Below are positions 18,016 to 26,688 of a stretch of 64,000 nt of DNA, piece by piece. The notes under the pieces are model-generated. The model saw only the letters and a program-made list of their open reading frames with translations. It was not told the DNA's origin and searched no databases. A program made the translations under genes and the position numbers. The number at the start of each line of letters is the position of its first letter. Positions within the stretch are counted from its first letter, which is position 1. This DNA comes from Hahellaceae bacterium (GTDB lineage Bacteria; Pseudomonadota; Gammaproteobacteria; Pseudomonadales; Oleiphilaceae): NCBI GenBank assembly GCA_024234575.1, contig JACKOB010000006.1:186001-250000 (forward strand). Direction: 5' to 3'.

Positions 18016-19926
18016 CTAACGAGAAGGCTTTATCCACCAATTTTCAAACCCTAGTGAATATTCGGGCCTGACATCGGGAATGCCAAATCTGTTTTGATAG
18101 GCGACTCTGTGGTAGTCAATATGCCAGTTAGGAATGATGTAATGATTCCATAGTAGCACTCGATCCAGAGCCTGCATTGTTACCATAAGTTCATCAGGTG
18201 TCTGAACATTCAACAGCCGCTCTGTTAAGGCATCTACGGCCGGATGCTTTACGCCAGACAGATTAAGACTGCCAGATGTATCGGCTGACTGTGAGTGAAA
18301 GTAATGTTGTTGTTCCTGAGCGGGAGCGCTGCCTTGGCCCAATACAAACGTTGTCATGTCGAAATCGAATGTATCGAGCCTGATTTTATATTGTGAGGAG
18401 TCGACCAGCCTGATAGTGGTTTTGATACCCAGTTTTTCAAGGTTTTTACTAAAAGGCAGCAATACGCGCTCTAGCCCTTTTTGTCGCAAAAGGATTTCGA
18501 ATTCGAAGAGTTCGTTCTCAGCGTTAGTCAGTTGGCCTCCTTTGATGGTCCAGCCGGCTTCAGCCAGCAGAGAAAAGGCCTTCTTGTAGGTGTCCCGGTC
18601 TACAACTCGTTCTGGCTGGTGTTCTGGTAAAGGCAGGGACTCGCTGAAGACCGCGGCTGGCAACGAAGCCTTAAATGGGGTTAACAGTTCTTTTTCTTGA
18701 TCGGAGGCATAGCCACTAGCGGCATGATCAGAGTTAGGGTAGTAAGTGGTTGAACGTTTGTAAGCGCTATAAAACAGGTTCTCGTTAATCCAGACAAAAT
18801 CGAAAACGCTGCTGAGGGCCTGACGAACTCTCACATCTTCGAATAGCTTTCTACGAGTATTGAAGAAGAACCCCTGGGTGCCGGAAGGAATCTGGTGTGG
18901 TATTTCGCGTCTGATAATTTTACCGTTTTGAACGGCCGGGAAATTATAGCCTGTTGCCCAGTTTTTGGCCGTATAGTCTATGAAGATGTCGTATTCCCCC
19001 CCCTTAAAAGCTTCGAAGGCGATGGTAAGATCTCGATAGAATTCTATCTTTACTGAGTCAAAATTATATTTGCCTGTATTAACTGCTAGATCTTTACCCC
19101 AATAGTCATTTACTCGCGCGAAGCTGACAGATTGCCCTGGATCAACATCAGATATTCTATAAGGCCCGCTTAACAAAGGCGGCTCAAGTGTGGTTTTCTC
19201 AAAGTCCGCTGTTTGCCAGTAGTGTTTAGGTAAAATAGGCATTTCACCAAACCGCAGAATTGCTGCACCAGAATTTGGTTTATTGAAATCAACACGCACT
19301 TGACTAGGAGAGGTGGCGCTAACCGAAGCAATGTCTTTAAAGTCCAGACTAAATTTGGGGTGTCCTTTTTCTTTCAGCGTTTCGTATGAAAACACCACGT
19401 CTTCGGACGAGATGGCCTTGCCGTCGTGGAATTTGGCTATGGCTCTTAGATTAAAAATTACCCAACTGCGGTTAGCAGGATATTCGACACTTTCGGCTAT
19501 TAATCCATAAGCTGAGTAGGTTTCATCACCAGATTTTCCAACTTCGCCAGTGCCCACCAACAGGCTTTCATTGAGTTCCCCAAAACCGTATAAAAAGGTG
19601 CCTGGCGTATTAAACGGGCTGATGCCCTTCATGGTATATGGGTTGAGCGTATCAAATGTGCCGGTCGCCATTAAGGTGACACTTCCTCCTTTTGGGGCCA
19701 GCGGGTTGACATAGGAAAAGTGAGTAAATGAAGGGGCGTATTTCAGCTCTCCATAGAGTGCAAAGCCGTGGCTTTTAAAAATTACTTCGTCTTCATCTTC
19801 GGCATTGGCGGTTATTGAGCACAATATGGCAATAAAGAAAGCAGCAGCTAAGATTGGTATACGGCTGCCGGAAAAAATAATGGTGTGGATGTGTGCTGAT
19901 ACGACTTGCCCGTTGGAAAAAAACAC
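18016..19926 (-). CDS. YejA-like periplasmic peptide-binding protein (second copy)
   Basis: A 636-residue family 5 solute-binding protein, clearly homologous to its neighbour at 16077-17921: both share HGFALYG/HGTPQYS-type openings, a FTHFSYVNP/FTHLAYSNP segment and FYSAYKRS/FYSQYKRT. The signal peptide core is ILAAAFFIAILCSITANA (about residues 28-45), preceded by an unusually long leader. The start is GTG at 19926 with GGGGAG seven bases upstream; no internal ATG exists before residue 85. It is likely the first gene of the yej cluster. Two divergent binding proteins probably widen the peptide range served by a single YejBEF channel. Confidence 0.87.
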   Translation of the reverse strand: MFFSNGQVVSAHIHTIIFSGSRIPILAAAFFIAILCSITANAEDEDEVIFKSHGFALYGELKYAPSFTHFSYVNPLAPKGGSVTLMATGTFDTLNPYTMKGISPFNTPGTFLYGFGELNESLLVGTGEVGKSGDETYSAYGLIAESVEYPANRSWVIFNLRAIAKFHDGKAISSEDVVFSYETLKEKGHPKFSLDFKDIASVSATSPSQVRVDFNKPNSGAAILRFGEMPILPKHYWQTADFEKTTLEPPLLSGPYRISDVDPGQSVSFARVNDYWGKDLAVNTGKYNFDSVKIEFYRDLTIAFEAFKGGEYDIFIDYTAKNWATGYNFPAVQNGKIIRREIPHQIPSGTQGFFFNTRRKLFEDVRVRQALSSVFDFVWINENLFYSAYKRSTTYYPNSDHAASGYASDQEKELLTPFKASLPAAVFSESLPLPEHQPERVVDRDTYKKAFSLLAEAGWTIKGGQLTNAENELFEFEILLRQKGLERVLLPFSKNLEKLGIKTTIRLVDSSQYKIRLDTFDFDMTTFVLGQGSAPAQEQQHYFHSQSADTSGSLNLSGVKHPAVDALTERLLNVQTPDELMVTMQALDRVLLWNHYIIPNWHIDYHRVAYQNRFGIPDVRPEYSLGFENWWIKPSR

Positions 19927-20076
19927 CTACAACTCCCCACAAAAAGATTTGAGCAATAACTGGATAAACTGACACGCGTTGGCCATAAACAGCAATACTA
20001 ACAGTATTTTACCTTGTTAGAACTGGATCTGTTTCTAAAATAAGAGGTGTAACATTAATAAATTAAGGGTAATTAA

Positions 20077-21528
20077 GTGGAAATACGCGGCCTAGAGCAT
20101 TGGCTACAGCGATTGGAAAGAACCGAAGGTGTGGCTCTGACCGGCACGGTACAAAGGCTTAATCAGTTAACCGCTTCGGATTTAAGCTCTGCGAATCAAC
20201 TTGCGGAGGTTATTTTAAAAGATGGCGCTTTGACAACTCAGGTCATCAAAGTCGCCAACAGCGTCCATTTTAATCCAACCCATACCTCAATCACTACGGT
20301 GAGCCGCGCGATATTTCATATTGGATTTAACACAATCAAGTCGATTTGTGTTTCTATCAAAGTGCTGGAGAGCATGCTAAAAGAAAATCCCTCAACGCAT
20401 TTGGTTGATGTGATTGCCAGCAGTTTGCATGGCGCGATCCAGGCTAGAAACCTTTGCCTGAAAATGAAGACGGATTCGAAGGAAGAGATTTTTGTCAGTT
20501 CGATGCTGTTTAATCTCGCAGAGATGCTGGTGTTGAGTACCAGCGAAGAAAATGTTCAGGATATGGAGTCTTTTTATACAATCGACACCACACGGTTGGA
20601 TAAAGATCGTTTGGCAGAGAAATATCTCGGGGTGTCGTTTTCTCGTTTGTCTTCGTCGCTGTCTAAAAAATGGCGACTTGGCGATACGCTTATAGAGGCG
20701 TTGCACCCAAGTGGCCAGCCCTCGGACAAGGCCCAGGCGGTCATTTTGGGGGATAAGATTAGCTTTGCCGCCAAGAAAGGTTGGAATTCTGAAGAGTTTA
20801 GGGTGTTACTGAAAGAGCTAACCCTTTTTACTGGGCTTAGCGTTAAAGAGCTGCATGAGAAGGTTATGGAAAGCGCCAACGAAACAGTTGAAGTGGCGGT
20901 AAAATACGGCAATAAAGCGCTGTTAAGGCAAATTCCCTCCAGCAAAGCCGTTAATGGTTTGGCCGATATGGGTGAGCCGCAAACGGATGCCCTGGTTCAG
21001 CCAGACCAGGAGTTGCAGCTGAAAGTGCTGCAAGACTTAAGCACAATGATTATGCAGGGGGTCGATATGAACGCGATATTTCAAACGATCCTCGAAGGTT
21101 TGCACAGAGGGGTTGGGCTGGAGCGGGTTGTTTTAGCTATTTTTGATAAGAACCGTGATTTTATCGAAGCAAAGTATGCTATTGGTCTTGTAAAGGACAA
21201 TTGGAAGGAAAAGTTTCGTTTTCGCTACTTTAAAGGAGATGGCAATTTTTTCTTCAGTGTTTTTAAATTGGGCGAAAGTACACAGATCCGGAAATCACAT
21301 AGTCTATATGGGAAGTTAGCGCCAGATATGAAGGCCGTTATTGGCTGTGAAGAGTTTTTAATCGCACCCTTATCGGCCAATGAGCGTCAAATTGGCTTCA
21401 TTTATTCCGATATCGGTGTTAGTAAGCGCCCGCTCTCATCAAACTATTTATCAGGCTTCAAGCATTTTGCCATGCAGGCGAATATGGCCTTGGCCGTTAT
21501 CGCCAGTAAGAGCAAGGCTAAAAAATAA
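20077..21528 (+). CDS. HDOD-domain signalling protein with C-terminal GAF domain
   Basis: A 483-residue cytoplasmic protein. Residues about 10-270 form an HDOD domain (VALTGTVQRLNQL, then DGALTTQVIKVANSVHFN), a degenerate HD-hydrolase fold lacking the metal-binding His-Asp pair. Residues about 320-475 form a GAF-like sensor domain (LERVVLAIFDKNRDF). HDOD proteins act in signal transduction, often with c-di-GMP, chemotaxis or pilus regulation; the ligand is unknown. The start is GTG at 20077 after AAGGGT. The gene runs rightward between leftward neighbours, breaking an otherwise one-directional conserved block, which suggests a later insertion. Confidence 0.82.
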   Translation: MEIRGLEHWLQRLERTEGVALTGTVQRLNQLTASDLSSANQLAEVILKDGALTTQVIKVANSVHFNPTHTSITTVSRAIFHIGFNTIKSICVSIKVLESMLKENPSTHLVDVIASSLHGAIQARNLCLKMKTDSKEEIFVSSMLFNLAEMLVLSTSEENVQDMESFYTIDTTRLDKDRLAEKYLGVSFSRLSSSLSKKWRLGDTLIEALHPSGQPSDKAQAVILGDKISFAAKKGWNSEEFRVLLKELTLFTGLSVKELHEKVMESANETVEVAVKYGNKALLRQIPSSKAVNGLADMGEPQTDALVQPDQELQLKVLQDLSTMIMQGVDMNAIFQTILEGLHRGVGLERVVLAIFDKNRDFIEAKYAIGLVKDNWKEKFRFRYFKGDGNFFFSVFKLGESTQIRKSHSLYGKLAPDMKAVIGCEEFLIAPLSANERQIGFIYSDIGVSKRPLSSNYLSGFKHFAMQANMALAVIASKSKAKK

Positions 21529-21562
21529 TCTGCCGCCATTTTCATGCGATGGCAATCAAGTT

Positions 21563-23398
21563 CTAGTAGCCAGAGGCAATATCAACGTGCAATGTGAGGC
21601 GTTGGCCTGGTTGTAAATATGTCTTTGGGTTGATTTTGTTCCAGCCAACAATATCACTGACCCGAACATTAAACTTATCTGCAATTCTTGCTAAAGAGTC
21701 GCCACTGCGCACCCGATAATTAATTTTTCTTATCATTGTGCGGCTGGATGGAATCTGATTCGAGGCTACATTGATGTTTTGCGTGCTAGCTTTTTGTGGC
21801 CCGGCTTTTGACCAAATAACCAGTTTTTGTTTGGGTTTTAGTGGGTCTGTTGGCGCAATGCCGTTCCATTTTGCTAAAGACCGGACACCAACGCTATATT
21901 TGCGAGAAAGGTCCCAGAGAGTGTCGCCACTGCGGACTTCGTAATCAATTTTTGCCAGCCCTGGTGTACCGGTGTATTTGCTTTGGGTTGTTTCTAAGCG
22001 GCTGCCTGCACTTAGCGCATACTGGTCAAGGCTTTTGGTTGCTACAGGTATTAGCAGGGTATCACCGATACGGATGAAGCTGGAGCGTAGTTTGTTTACG
22101 TCTTTAATAACCTGTGGTGTGGTGTGGTGCTTTTTCGAAATGCTGATTAATGAATCGCCACTTTTAACTTTGTAACGTTGCCAGTTTACACGTTGATCTT
22201 TCGGCAATGCGGACAGGTTTTGCCTGAATATATCAGCCTGCGCAATTGGGATAGCCAGTTTGTGGGGTCCCAGTGGTGGAGTCGCCCAGCGATTAAAGCC
22301 CGGGTTGAGCAGGTACAGGTCATTCAGGTCGATTTCGGCAAGTTTTGCCGCTTGTGCAAGATCAATCTGACTTTCTGCATTGATCACTTCGAACTGCGGT
22401 TTATTATCGATATGGGGTAGGGTAACGCCATACTTTTCGGGGTCAGCAACAATTTTTGCAATGGCAATCAGCTTGGGAACATAGGCCCTTGTTTCGCGGG
22501 GTAGTTTTAGCGACCAAAAGTCAGTAGGTTTACCTTTTGATGTGTTCAGTCTAATAGCCTTGGATACAGTGCCGCCACCGGAGTTGTAAGAGGCCAGTGC
22601 GTGTTGCCAGTCACCGTCAAATCGTCCGGCAAGATGATCAAGGTAGTTTAGTGCTGCATCTGTCGAGGCGACAACATCTCGGCGACCGTCATACCACCAG
22701 TCTTGTTTAAGACCGTACATTTTGCCTGTGCCGGGAATAAACTGCCAAATGCCGGAGGCCCTGCCATGGGAGTAGGCAAAGGGGTCAAAGGCGCTTTCAA
22801 CAACGGGCAAAAGCGCCATTTCCATGGGAATATTTCGTTTTTCTACTTCTTCAACAATGTGGTGGAGATAGCGCTCTGCGCGTAAAAAAGTGCGATTCAG
22901 GTAGCTTTGGTTCCTGGCGTACCATTCCAGCTCGACGGCTATACGGCGGTTATCTTCGGTGAGGTCTAATTTAAAGCCATCACGCATGCGCGGCCAAATA
23001 GATGTTGGTGACTCTGTCGCGGCGCTAGTGTTATGAGTTGTGGTGCTATCTTCTGTATCGCCAACAGTCACTTCTTTTTGCAGCTCCGCCAGCTCAACAC
23101 TGTTGGCTGGGAAAAATGCCTCGGCTTCTTCGTTGTCTGCTGAATCTGTTCCGGCATCTGCCATTGATGTGTCGGTATAAACAATATCATCACTGATATC
23201 TTTTTGTGGGGCGGGGCTCTCTTCTGCTTCCGCTAAAACTTCATCATCTACGCTTTCTTGGACGGAAATTTCACCTGTGGTGGCGTTCTCTGAAAAAAGA
23301 GTCGGGTCTTCAGTATTCTCATCGGTTATGGAAACGAGTGAGCAAGACGTAATAAAGAATATAAGGGTAAGAGTTAAAGCTCGGTTGTTAAATCGCAT
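21563..23398 (-). CDS. mltD: Membrane-bound lytic murein transglycosylase D, three LysM repeats
   Basis: A 611-residue outer-membrane lipoprotein when started at ATG 23398; the signal peptide then ends FFITSC, a good lipobox. A Glu/Asp/Ser/Thr-rich linker (about residues 25-140) leads to an SLT domain with the catalytic Glu in VVESAFDPF and the motif GIWQFIPGTGKMYG. Three LysM modules follow, near residues 405-455, 487-533 and 560-608; E. coli MltD has two. It cleaves peptidoglycan with 1,6-anhydro product formation. A start at 23467 would add 23 residues before the signal peptide and is less likely. It converges with the HDOD gene, whose stop is 34 bases away. Confidence 0.92.
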   Translation of the reverse strand: MRFNNRALTLTLIFFITSCSLVSITDENTEDPTLFSENATTGEISVQESVDDEVLAEAEESPAPQKDISDDIVYTDTSMADAGTDSADNEEAEAFFPANSVELAELQKEVTVGDTEDSTTTHNTSAATESPTSIWPRMRDGFKLDLTEDNRRIAVELEWYARNQSYLNRTFLRAERYLHHIVEEVEKRNIPMEMALLPVVESAFDPFAYSHGRASGIWQFIPGTGKMYGLKQDWWYDGRRDVVASTDAALNYLDHLAGRFDGDWQHALASYNSGGGTVSKAIRLNTSKGKPTDFWSLKLPRETRAYVPKLIAIAKIVADPEKYGVTLPHIDNKPQFEVINAESQIDLAQAAKLAEIDLNDLYLLNPGFNRWATPPLGPHKLAIPIAQADIFRQNLSALPKDQRVNWQRYKVKSGDSLISISKKHHTTPQVIKDVNKLRSSFIRIGDTLLIPVATKSLDQYALSAGSRLETTQSKYTGTPGLAKIDYEVRSGDTLWDLSRKYSVGVRSLAKWNGIAPTDPLKPKQKLVIWSKAGPQKASTQNINVASNQIPSSRTMIRKINYRVRSGDSLARIADKFNVRVSDIVGWNKINPKTYLQPGQRLTLHVDIASGY

Positions 23399-23546
23399 TA
23401 AGAAGGTGTTGTAACTCGTTGTGAAATAAATAAAAATCTGCGCAATCCGGTGCTGCAGTCGGTCCATGTAAGAGGCGATTGTATGGCTGGTATTTTATAT
23501 TATCAATAGGCCTTACTTTTTTGTAATAAAACCCCTGGAGGAAGTT

Positions 23547-23573
23547 TGCGGAGACTGGAGCGTCGTCTCCGCA
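23547..23573. repeat. 9-bp-stem hairpin between gloB and mltD
   Basis: TGCGGAGAC (23547-23555) pairs perfectly with GTCTCCGCA (23565-23573) around a nine-base loop. It lies 23 bases beyond the gloB stop, on the path toward mltD, both leftward. There is no T-run after it, so it is either an imperfect terminator or a leader structure for mltD. Confidence 0.5.
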
Positions 23574-23595
23574 GATTAATCAAAAAAATCGGTCT

Positions 23596-24375
23596 TTAAA
23601 AACTATCTTTCCATTTTCGCAAGTCTGCAAAAACCTGGCGCTCATCTGTTAACGTCTTCGCGATCTGCTGTGACACACTTGATTTAACCTCGCCGGTATC
23701 GCAGCGCAGAAATGGGTTAATCTTACGTTCAATTTCAATAGTAGAAGGGAGTGTCGGGTTGCCGGCGCTGCGCATAGATTCACAGCTGTCGCGATAGCGT
23801 GTCAGGTCGTTGTTTTCCGGCATCGCGGCCCTGGCGAAGGCAAGGTTAGACAGCGTGTATTCGTGGGTACAATAAACTTGTGTCTCGGCTGGCAGTGATT
23901 TCAGTTTTGCCAGGGAGCTGAACATGGTGTCAGCCGTACCTTCAAAAAGCCTGCCGCAACCTCCACTGAAGAGCGTGTCACCACAAAACAGAGCTGGTTT
24001 GTCCAGGTCTTCGTTTACGGTATACGCGATGTGATCCAGTGTGTGCCCGGGAACCTCCAGCACTGAAAACTCAAGCCCCATCAGCGAAAAAGTGTCGCCT
24101 TCCTTCACTTTGTGGGTAAGTGTATCTATTTTACTTTTTTCAAAACCGTACACAGGAACGCCATAGTGATCCTTTAGAGATTGAATGCCACCGATATGAT
24201 CCATATGATGGTGTGTCACCAAGATACCAATAAGACTATAGCGCCGTTGTTGGAGGAAGGCTTCGACCGGTTTGGCGTCACCCGGATCAACAACAATGAC
24301 GGCTCCCGTTTCAGGATTGCAGATGGCCCAGATATAATTATCTGTAAATGCGGGTATGGGTATGATTGAATACAT
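23596..24375 (-). CDS. gloB: Hydroxyacylglutathione hydrolase (glyoxalase II)
   Basis: A 259-residue metallo-beta-lactamase-fold enzyme. THHHMDHIGG binds the dinuclear metal centre; PGHTLDHIAY, FCGDTLFSGGCGRLFEGT and THEYTLSNL are glyoxalase II hallmarks, and the C-terminal WKDSF matches KKDRF of E. coli GloB. It hydrolyses S-lactoylglutathione to lactate and glutathione in methylglyoxal detoxification. The ATG at 24375 (MYSIIPIPAFTDNYIW) matches the family start; an upstream ATG at 24390 adds five residues. It is divergent from the YafS-like gene, as gloB and yafS are in E. coli. Confidence 0.95.
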   Translation of the reverse strand: MYSIIPIPAFTDNYIWAICNPETGAVIVVDPGDAKPVEAFLQQRRYSLIGILVTHHHMDHIGGIQSLKDHYGVPVYGFEKSKIDTLTHKVKEGDTFSLMGLEFSVLEVPGHTLDHIAYTVNEDLDKPALFCGDTLFSGGCGRLFEGTADTMFSSLAKLKSLPAETQVYCTHEYTLSNLAFARAAMPENNDLTRYRDSCESMRSAGNPTLPSTIEIERKINPFLRCDTGEVKSSVSQQIAKTLTDERQVFADLRKWKDSF

Positions 24376-24493
24376 GAGAATTGGCACCATTTTATAGATT
24401 AATTGGGCGTTTTCGACCGTAAAGATTAACTGCTAATCAAAAGCGTCGCAAAAAAATAAATCAAATTGTGCTGTTGATAGAAGCCGCTAGCCT

Positions 24494-24507
24494 AAGTGGA
24501 TCCACTT
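24494..24507. promoter_or_regulatory. 14-bp perfect palindrome in the gloB/yafS divergent region
   Basis: AAGTGGATCCACTT at 24494-24507 is a perfect palindrome; CTTTGT (24505-24510) and ACAAAG (24521-24526) form a second inverted repeat overlapping its right edge. Both lie between divergent start codons (24375 and 24566). This is a plausible operator, but the regulator is unknown. Confidence 0.45.
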
Positions 24508-24565
24508 TGTATCTTTATACACAAAGGGGCAAGTACAAGATATCAACAAGCTCCAGGGAATCGAT

Positions 24566-25387
24566 ATGAAGTCGATGAAGAATAGCTCGGTAGAAGAGCA
24601 TCTTATCTGTCAAAAAAGCTATGAGGACTGGTTCCAGACGACGTTGGGCCGACAGCTTCTCGCCGAACAGCGTGCGCTTGTCTTCGAAAAATGTGCTGAC
24701 GCCTATGGTTCACACCAAATAGAATTGGCGATCAGTCATCGTTTGCCCGTTGCCAGTAATGGTAACATTCCGCATCGCGTAGCTGTTGTACCTAAGCGGG
24801 AAGCTGATATGCCTGACGGCGTAGTAGCCGCTTTACCACATGAGTTGCCTCTGGCTCAGCATAGTGTTGATCTTGTTATCATGCATCACACGCTTGATTA
24901 TGCCTCTTTTCCCCACCAGACACTGAGAGAGGTAAGCCGGTCTCTAAAAAGTGGCGGTCACTTGCTTATTATTGGCTTTAACCCGTTAAGTTTTTGGGGA
25001 ATGCGCAGGGTATTTAATCGGGATAGGGGGGCACCTTGGAATGGTCGCTTTATCTCAAGTCAGCGTGTTGTGGACTGGCTTGAGCTGCTTAATTTTGAAG
25101 TCGACAGAACGAATTACGGCTTTTATAAAATGCCGGTGCAACGTTGGGCCTACTCGCAAAAACCCGGATTGCTCGAAAAGATAGGCAGGCATTTTAAGTT
25201 GCCCTTAGGTGCTTATTACTGTGTCTATGCACAGAAACAGGTGAGTGCGGCGATACCGATTAAACCCAAGTGGAAAACCGCCAAGGTAATTGGTATGCCG
25301 GTGGCAAATGGTCTCAGTAAGAACTCATTGTTTGTCGCTGATCCGTTTTCACATAGTCGTAAGAAAGGAATAAAAAGTAATCAATGA
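24566..25387 (+). CDS. SAM-dependent methyltransferase, YafS-like
   Basis: A 273-residue class I methyltransferase of the methyltransferase-11 type. The region [19 protein letters not shown] (about residues 93-111) and [20 protein letters not shown] (about 129-148) correspond to motifs around the SAM pocket in YafS-type proteins. Genomic position between gloB and rnhA/dnaQ is the same as for yafS in E. coli, which supports the assignment. The substrate is not known. The ATG at 24566 has AGGGAA upstream. Its stop overlaps the rnhA start by four bases (ATGA), implying translational coupling. Confidence 0.85.
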   Translation: MKSMKNSSVEEHLICQKSYEDWFQTTLGRQLLAEQRALVFEKCADAYGSHQIELAISHRLPVASNGNIPHRVAVVPKREADMPDGVVAALPHELPLAQHSVDLVIMHHTLDYASFPHQTLREVSRSLKSGGHLLIIGFNPLSFWGMRRVFNRDRGAPWNGRFISSQRVVDWLELLNFEVDRTNYGFYKMPVQRWAYSQKPGLLEKIGRHFKLPLGAYYCVYAQKQVSAAIPIKPKWKTAKVIGMPVANGLSKNSLFVADPFSHSRKKGIKSNQ

Positions 25388-25818
25388 AAAAGATCAGAGT
25401 ATTTACTGATGGCGCTTGTAAAGGAAATCCGGGTAAAGGCGGCTGGGGGGCGGTATTAAGGTATGGCGAGCACGTTAAAGAAATTTGCGGTGGTGAGCCA
25501 GCTACAACCAATAACCGAATGGAGCTTATGGGGGCCATCAAAGCGCTTGAGTCACTAAAGGAGCCTTGTGAGGTAGATATCTTCACTGACTCGCAATATT
25601 TGCGAAAGGGCATTACTGAGTGGATATTCGCCTGGCAGAAGAATGGCTGGAAAACCAGTGCGCGAAAGCCAGTGAAAAATGCAGATTTGTGGCAAACGAT
25701 TTGGAAGCTGGTTAGTTTTCATAAGGTTAACTGGCACTGGGTAAAAGCGCATGCCGGCCACCCAGAAAATGAACGTGCAGATGAATTGGCCAACGAAGGT
25801 GTTTTGACGATTGGATAG
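25384..25818 (+). CDS. rnhA: Ribonuclease HI
   Basis: A 144-residue RNase HI. All four active-site carboxylates are visible: Asp in [11 protein letters not shown], Glu in [12 protein letters not shown], Asp in [10 protein letters not shown] and Asp in [11 protein letters not shown], together with the basic handle around [15 protein letters not shown]. It removes RNA from RNA-DNA hybrids during replication. The start overlaps the upstream methyltransferase stop, and dnaQ follows 41 bases later in the same direction, whereas E. coli rnhA and dnaQ are divergent. Here all three genes appear to form one transcript, as in Pseudomonas. Confidence 0.97.
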   Translation: MKKIRVFTDGACKGNPGKGGWGAVLRYGEHVKEICGGEPATTNNRMELMGAIKALESLKEPCEVDIFTDSQYLRKGITEWIFAWQKNGWKTSARKPVKNADLWQTIWKLVSFHKVNWHWVKAHAGHPENERADELANEGVLTIG

Positions 25819-25859
25819 GCTGATTAAGCCAGTGATGGGTAAGGGCAGGATAGAAGAAT

Positions 25860-26582
25860 ATGCGTCAAGTAGTACTGGATACTGAAACAACTGGCCTGGA
25901 AGTGAGTCAGGGGCACCGCATTATTGAAATCGGTTGCGTCGAGATGGAAAACCGAAAACTCACCGGGCGGACATATCATCAGTATATCAATCCCGAAAGG
26001 GCAGTGGATGAAGGAGCTTTTGAGGTTCACCAGATCGGTAACGATTTTTTGAACGACAAACCTGTATTTGCTGCTATCGCAAAAGAATTTTTAGAGTTTA
26101 TCAACGGTGCGGAACTTGTCATACACAATGCGGCATTTGACGTTGGTTTTATTAATTATGAGTTTTCACTGCTCTCGCCCCAGCTAGGTAATGTCACTGA
26201 CTATTGCAGTATTCTGGATACGCTGCTTTTTGCCCGGAAGAAGCATCCTGGTCAAAGAAATAGCCTGGATGCGCTTTGTAAACGTTATGGTATTGATAAT
26301 AGCCACCGGGAGTTGCACGGTGCCTTGTTGGACTCGGAGATCCTTGCTGACGTTTATTTAGCGATGACTGGAGGCCAGACTGCGCTTCTACTTGATGCAG
26401 GTACAGACGATGATGGCGAGGTGTCAGCGAGTTCTCTGATCAGGTTAAGCGATGATCGTGCGCGTACTCGCGTTATCAAGGCCACGGAAGCGGATATCGA
26501 GAAGCATCGAGAGCGCCTGGAGGCAATCGATAAGGCAAGTGAAGGAGCGATTTGGAAATCGTTGGAAGGTTCTGGCTGGTGA
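25860..26582 (+). CDS. dnaQ: DNA polymerase III epsilon subunit (3'-5' proofreading exonuclease)
   Basis: A 240-residue DEDDh exonuclease. ExoI is VLDTETTGLE, ExoII is VIHNAAFDVGFIN, and ExoIII is the catalytic His/Asp in HGALLDSEILADVY. The C-terminal part beyond residue about 185 is the segment that binds the polymerase alpha subunit. It provides proofreading for the replicative polymerase. It is the last gene of the yafS-rnhA-dnaQ run and is followed by a short tandem repeat and a bidirectional terminator shared with nhaB. Confidence 0.97.
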   Translation: MRQVVLDTETTGLEVSQGHRIIEIGCVEMENRKLTGRTYHQYINPERAVDEGAFEVHQIGNDFLNDKPVFAAIAKEFLEFINGAELVIHNAAFDVGFINYEFSLLSPQLGNVTDYCSILDTLLFARKKHPGQRNSLDALCKRYGIDNSHRELHGALLDSEILADVYLAMTGGQTALLLDAGTDDDGEVSASSLIRLSDDRARTRVIKATEADIEKHRERLEAIDKASEGAIWKSLEGSGW

Positions 26583-26588
26583 CTTTTT

Positions 26589-26640
26589 GTAGTTGAATAA
26601 AGTTGGTGTAGTTGAATAAAGTTGATGTAGTTAAATAAAA
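26589..26640. repeat. 19-bp tandem repeat, about 2.7 copies
   Basis: The unit GTAGTTGAATAAAGTTGGT occurs at 26589-26607 and again with one change (GGT to GAT) at 26608-26626; a third, truncated and diverged copy fills 26627-26640 and runs into the terminator stem. It begins six bases after the dnaQ stop. Confidence 0.85.
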
Positions 26641-26664
26641 AAGACCCATCGCAGGGTCTTTTTT
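26641..26664. terminator. Bidirectional terminator between dnaQ and nhaB
   Basis: AAGACCC (26641-26647) pairs with GGGTCTT (26654-26660). T's follow on the right to 26664 and A's precede on the left from 26637, so it can stop transcription of both converging genes. Confidence 0.9.
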
Positions 26665-26688
26665 ATTAGCTGAAACTGTTTGGCCTTC

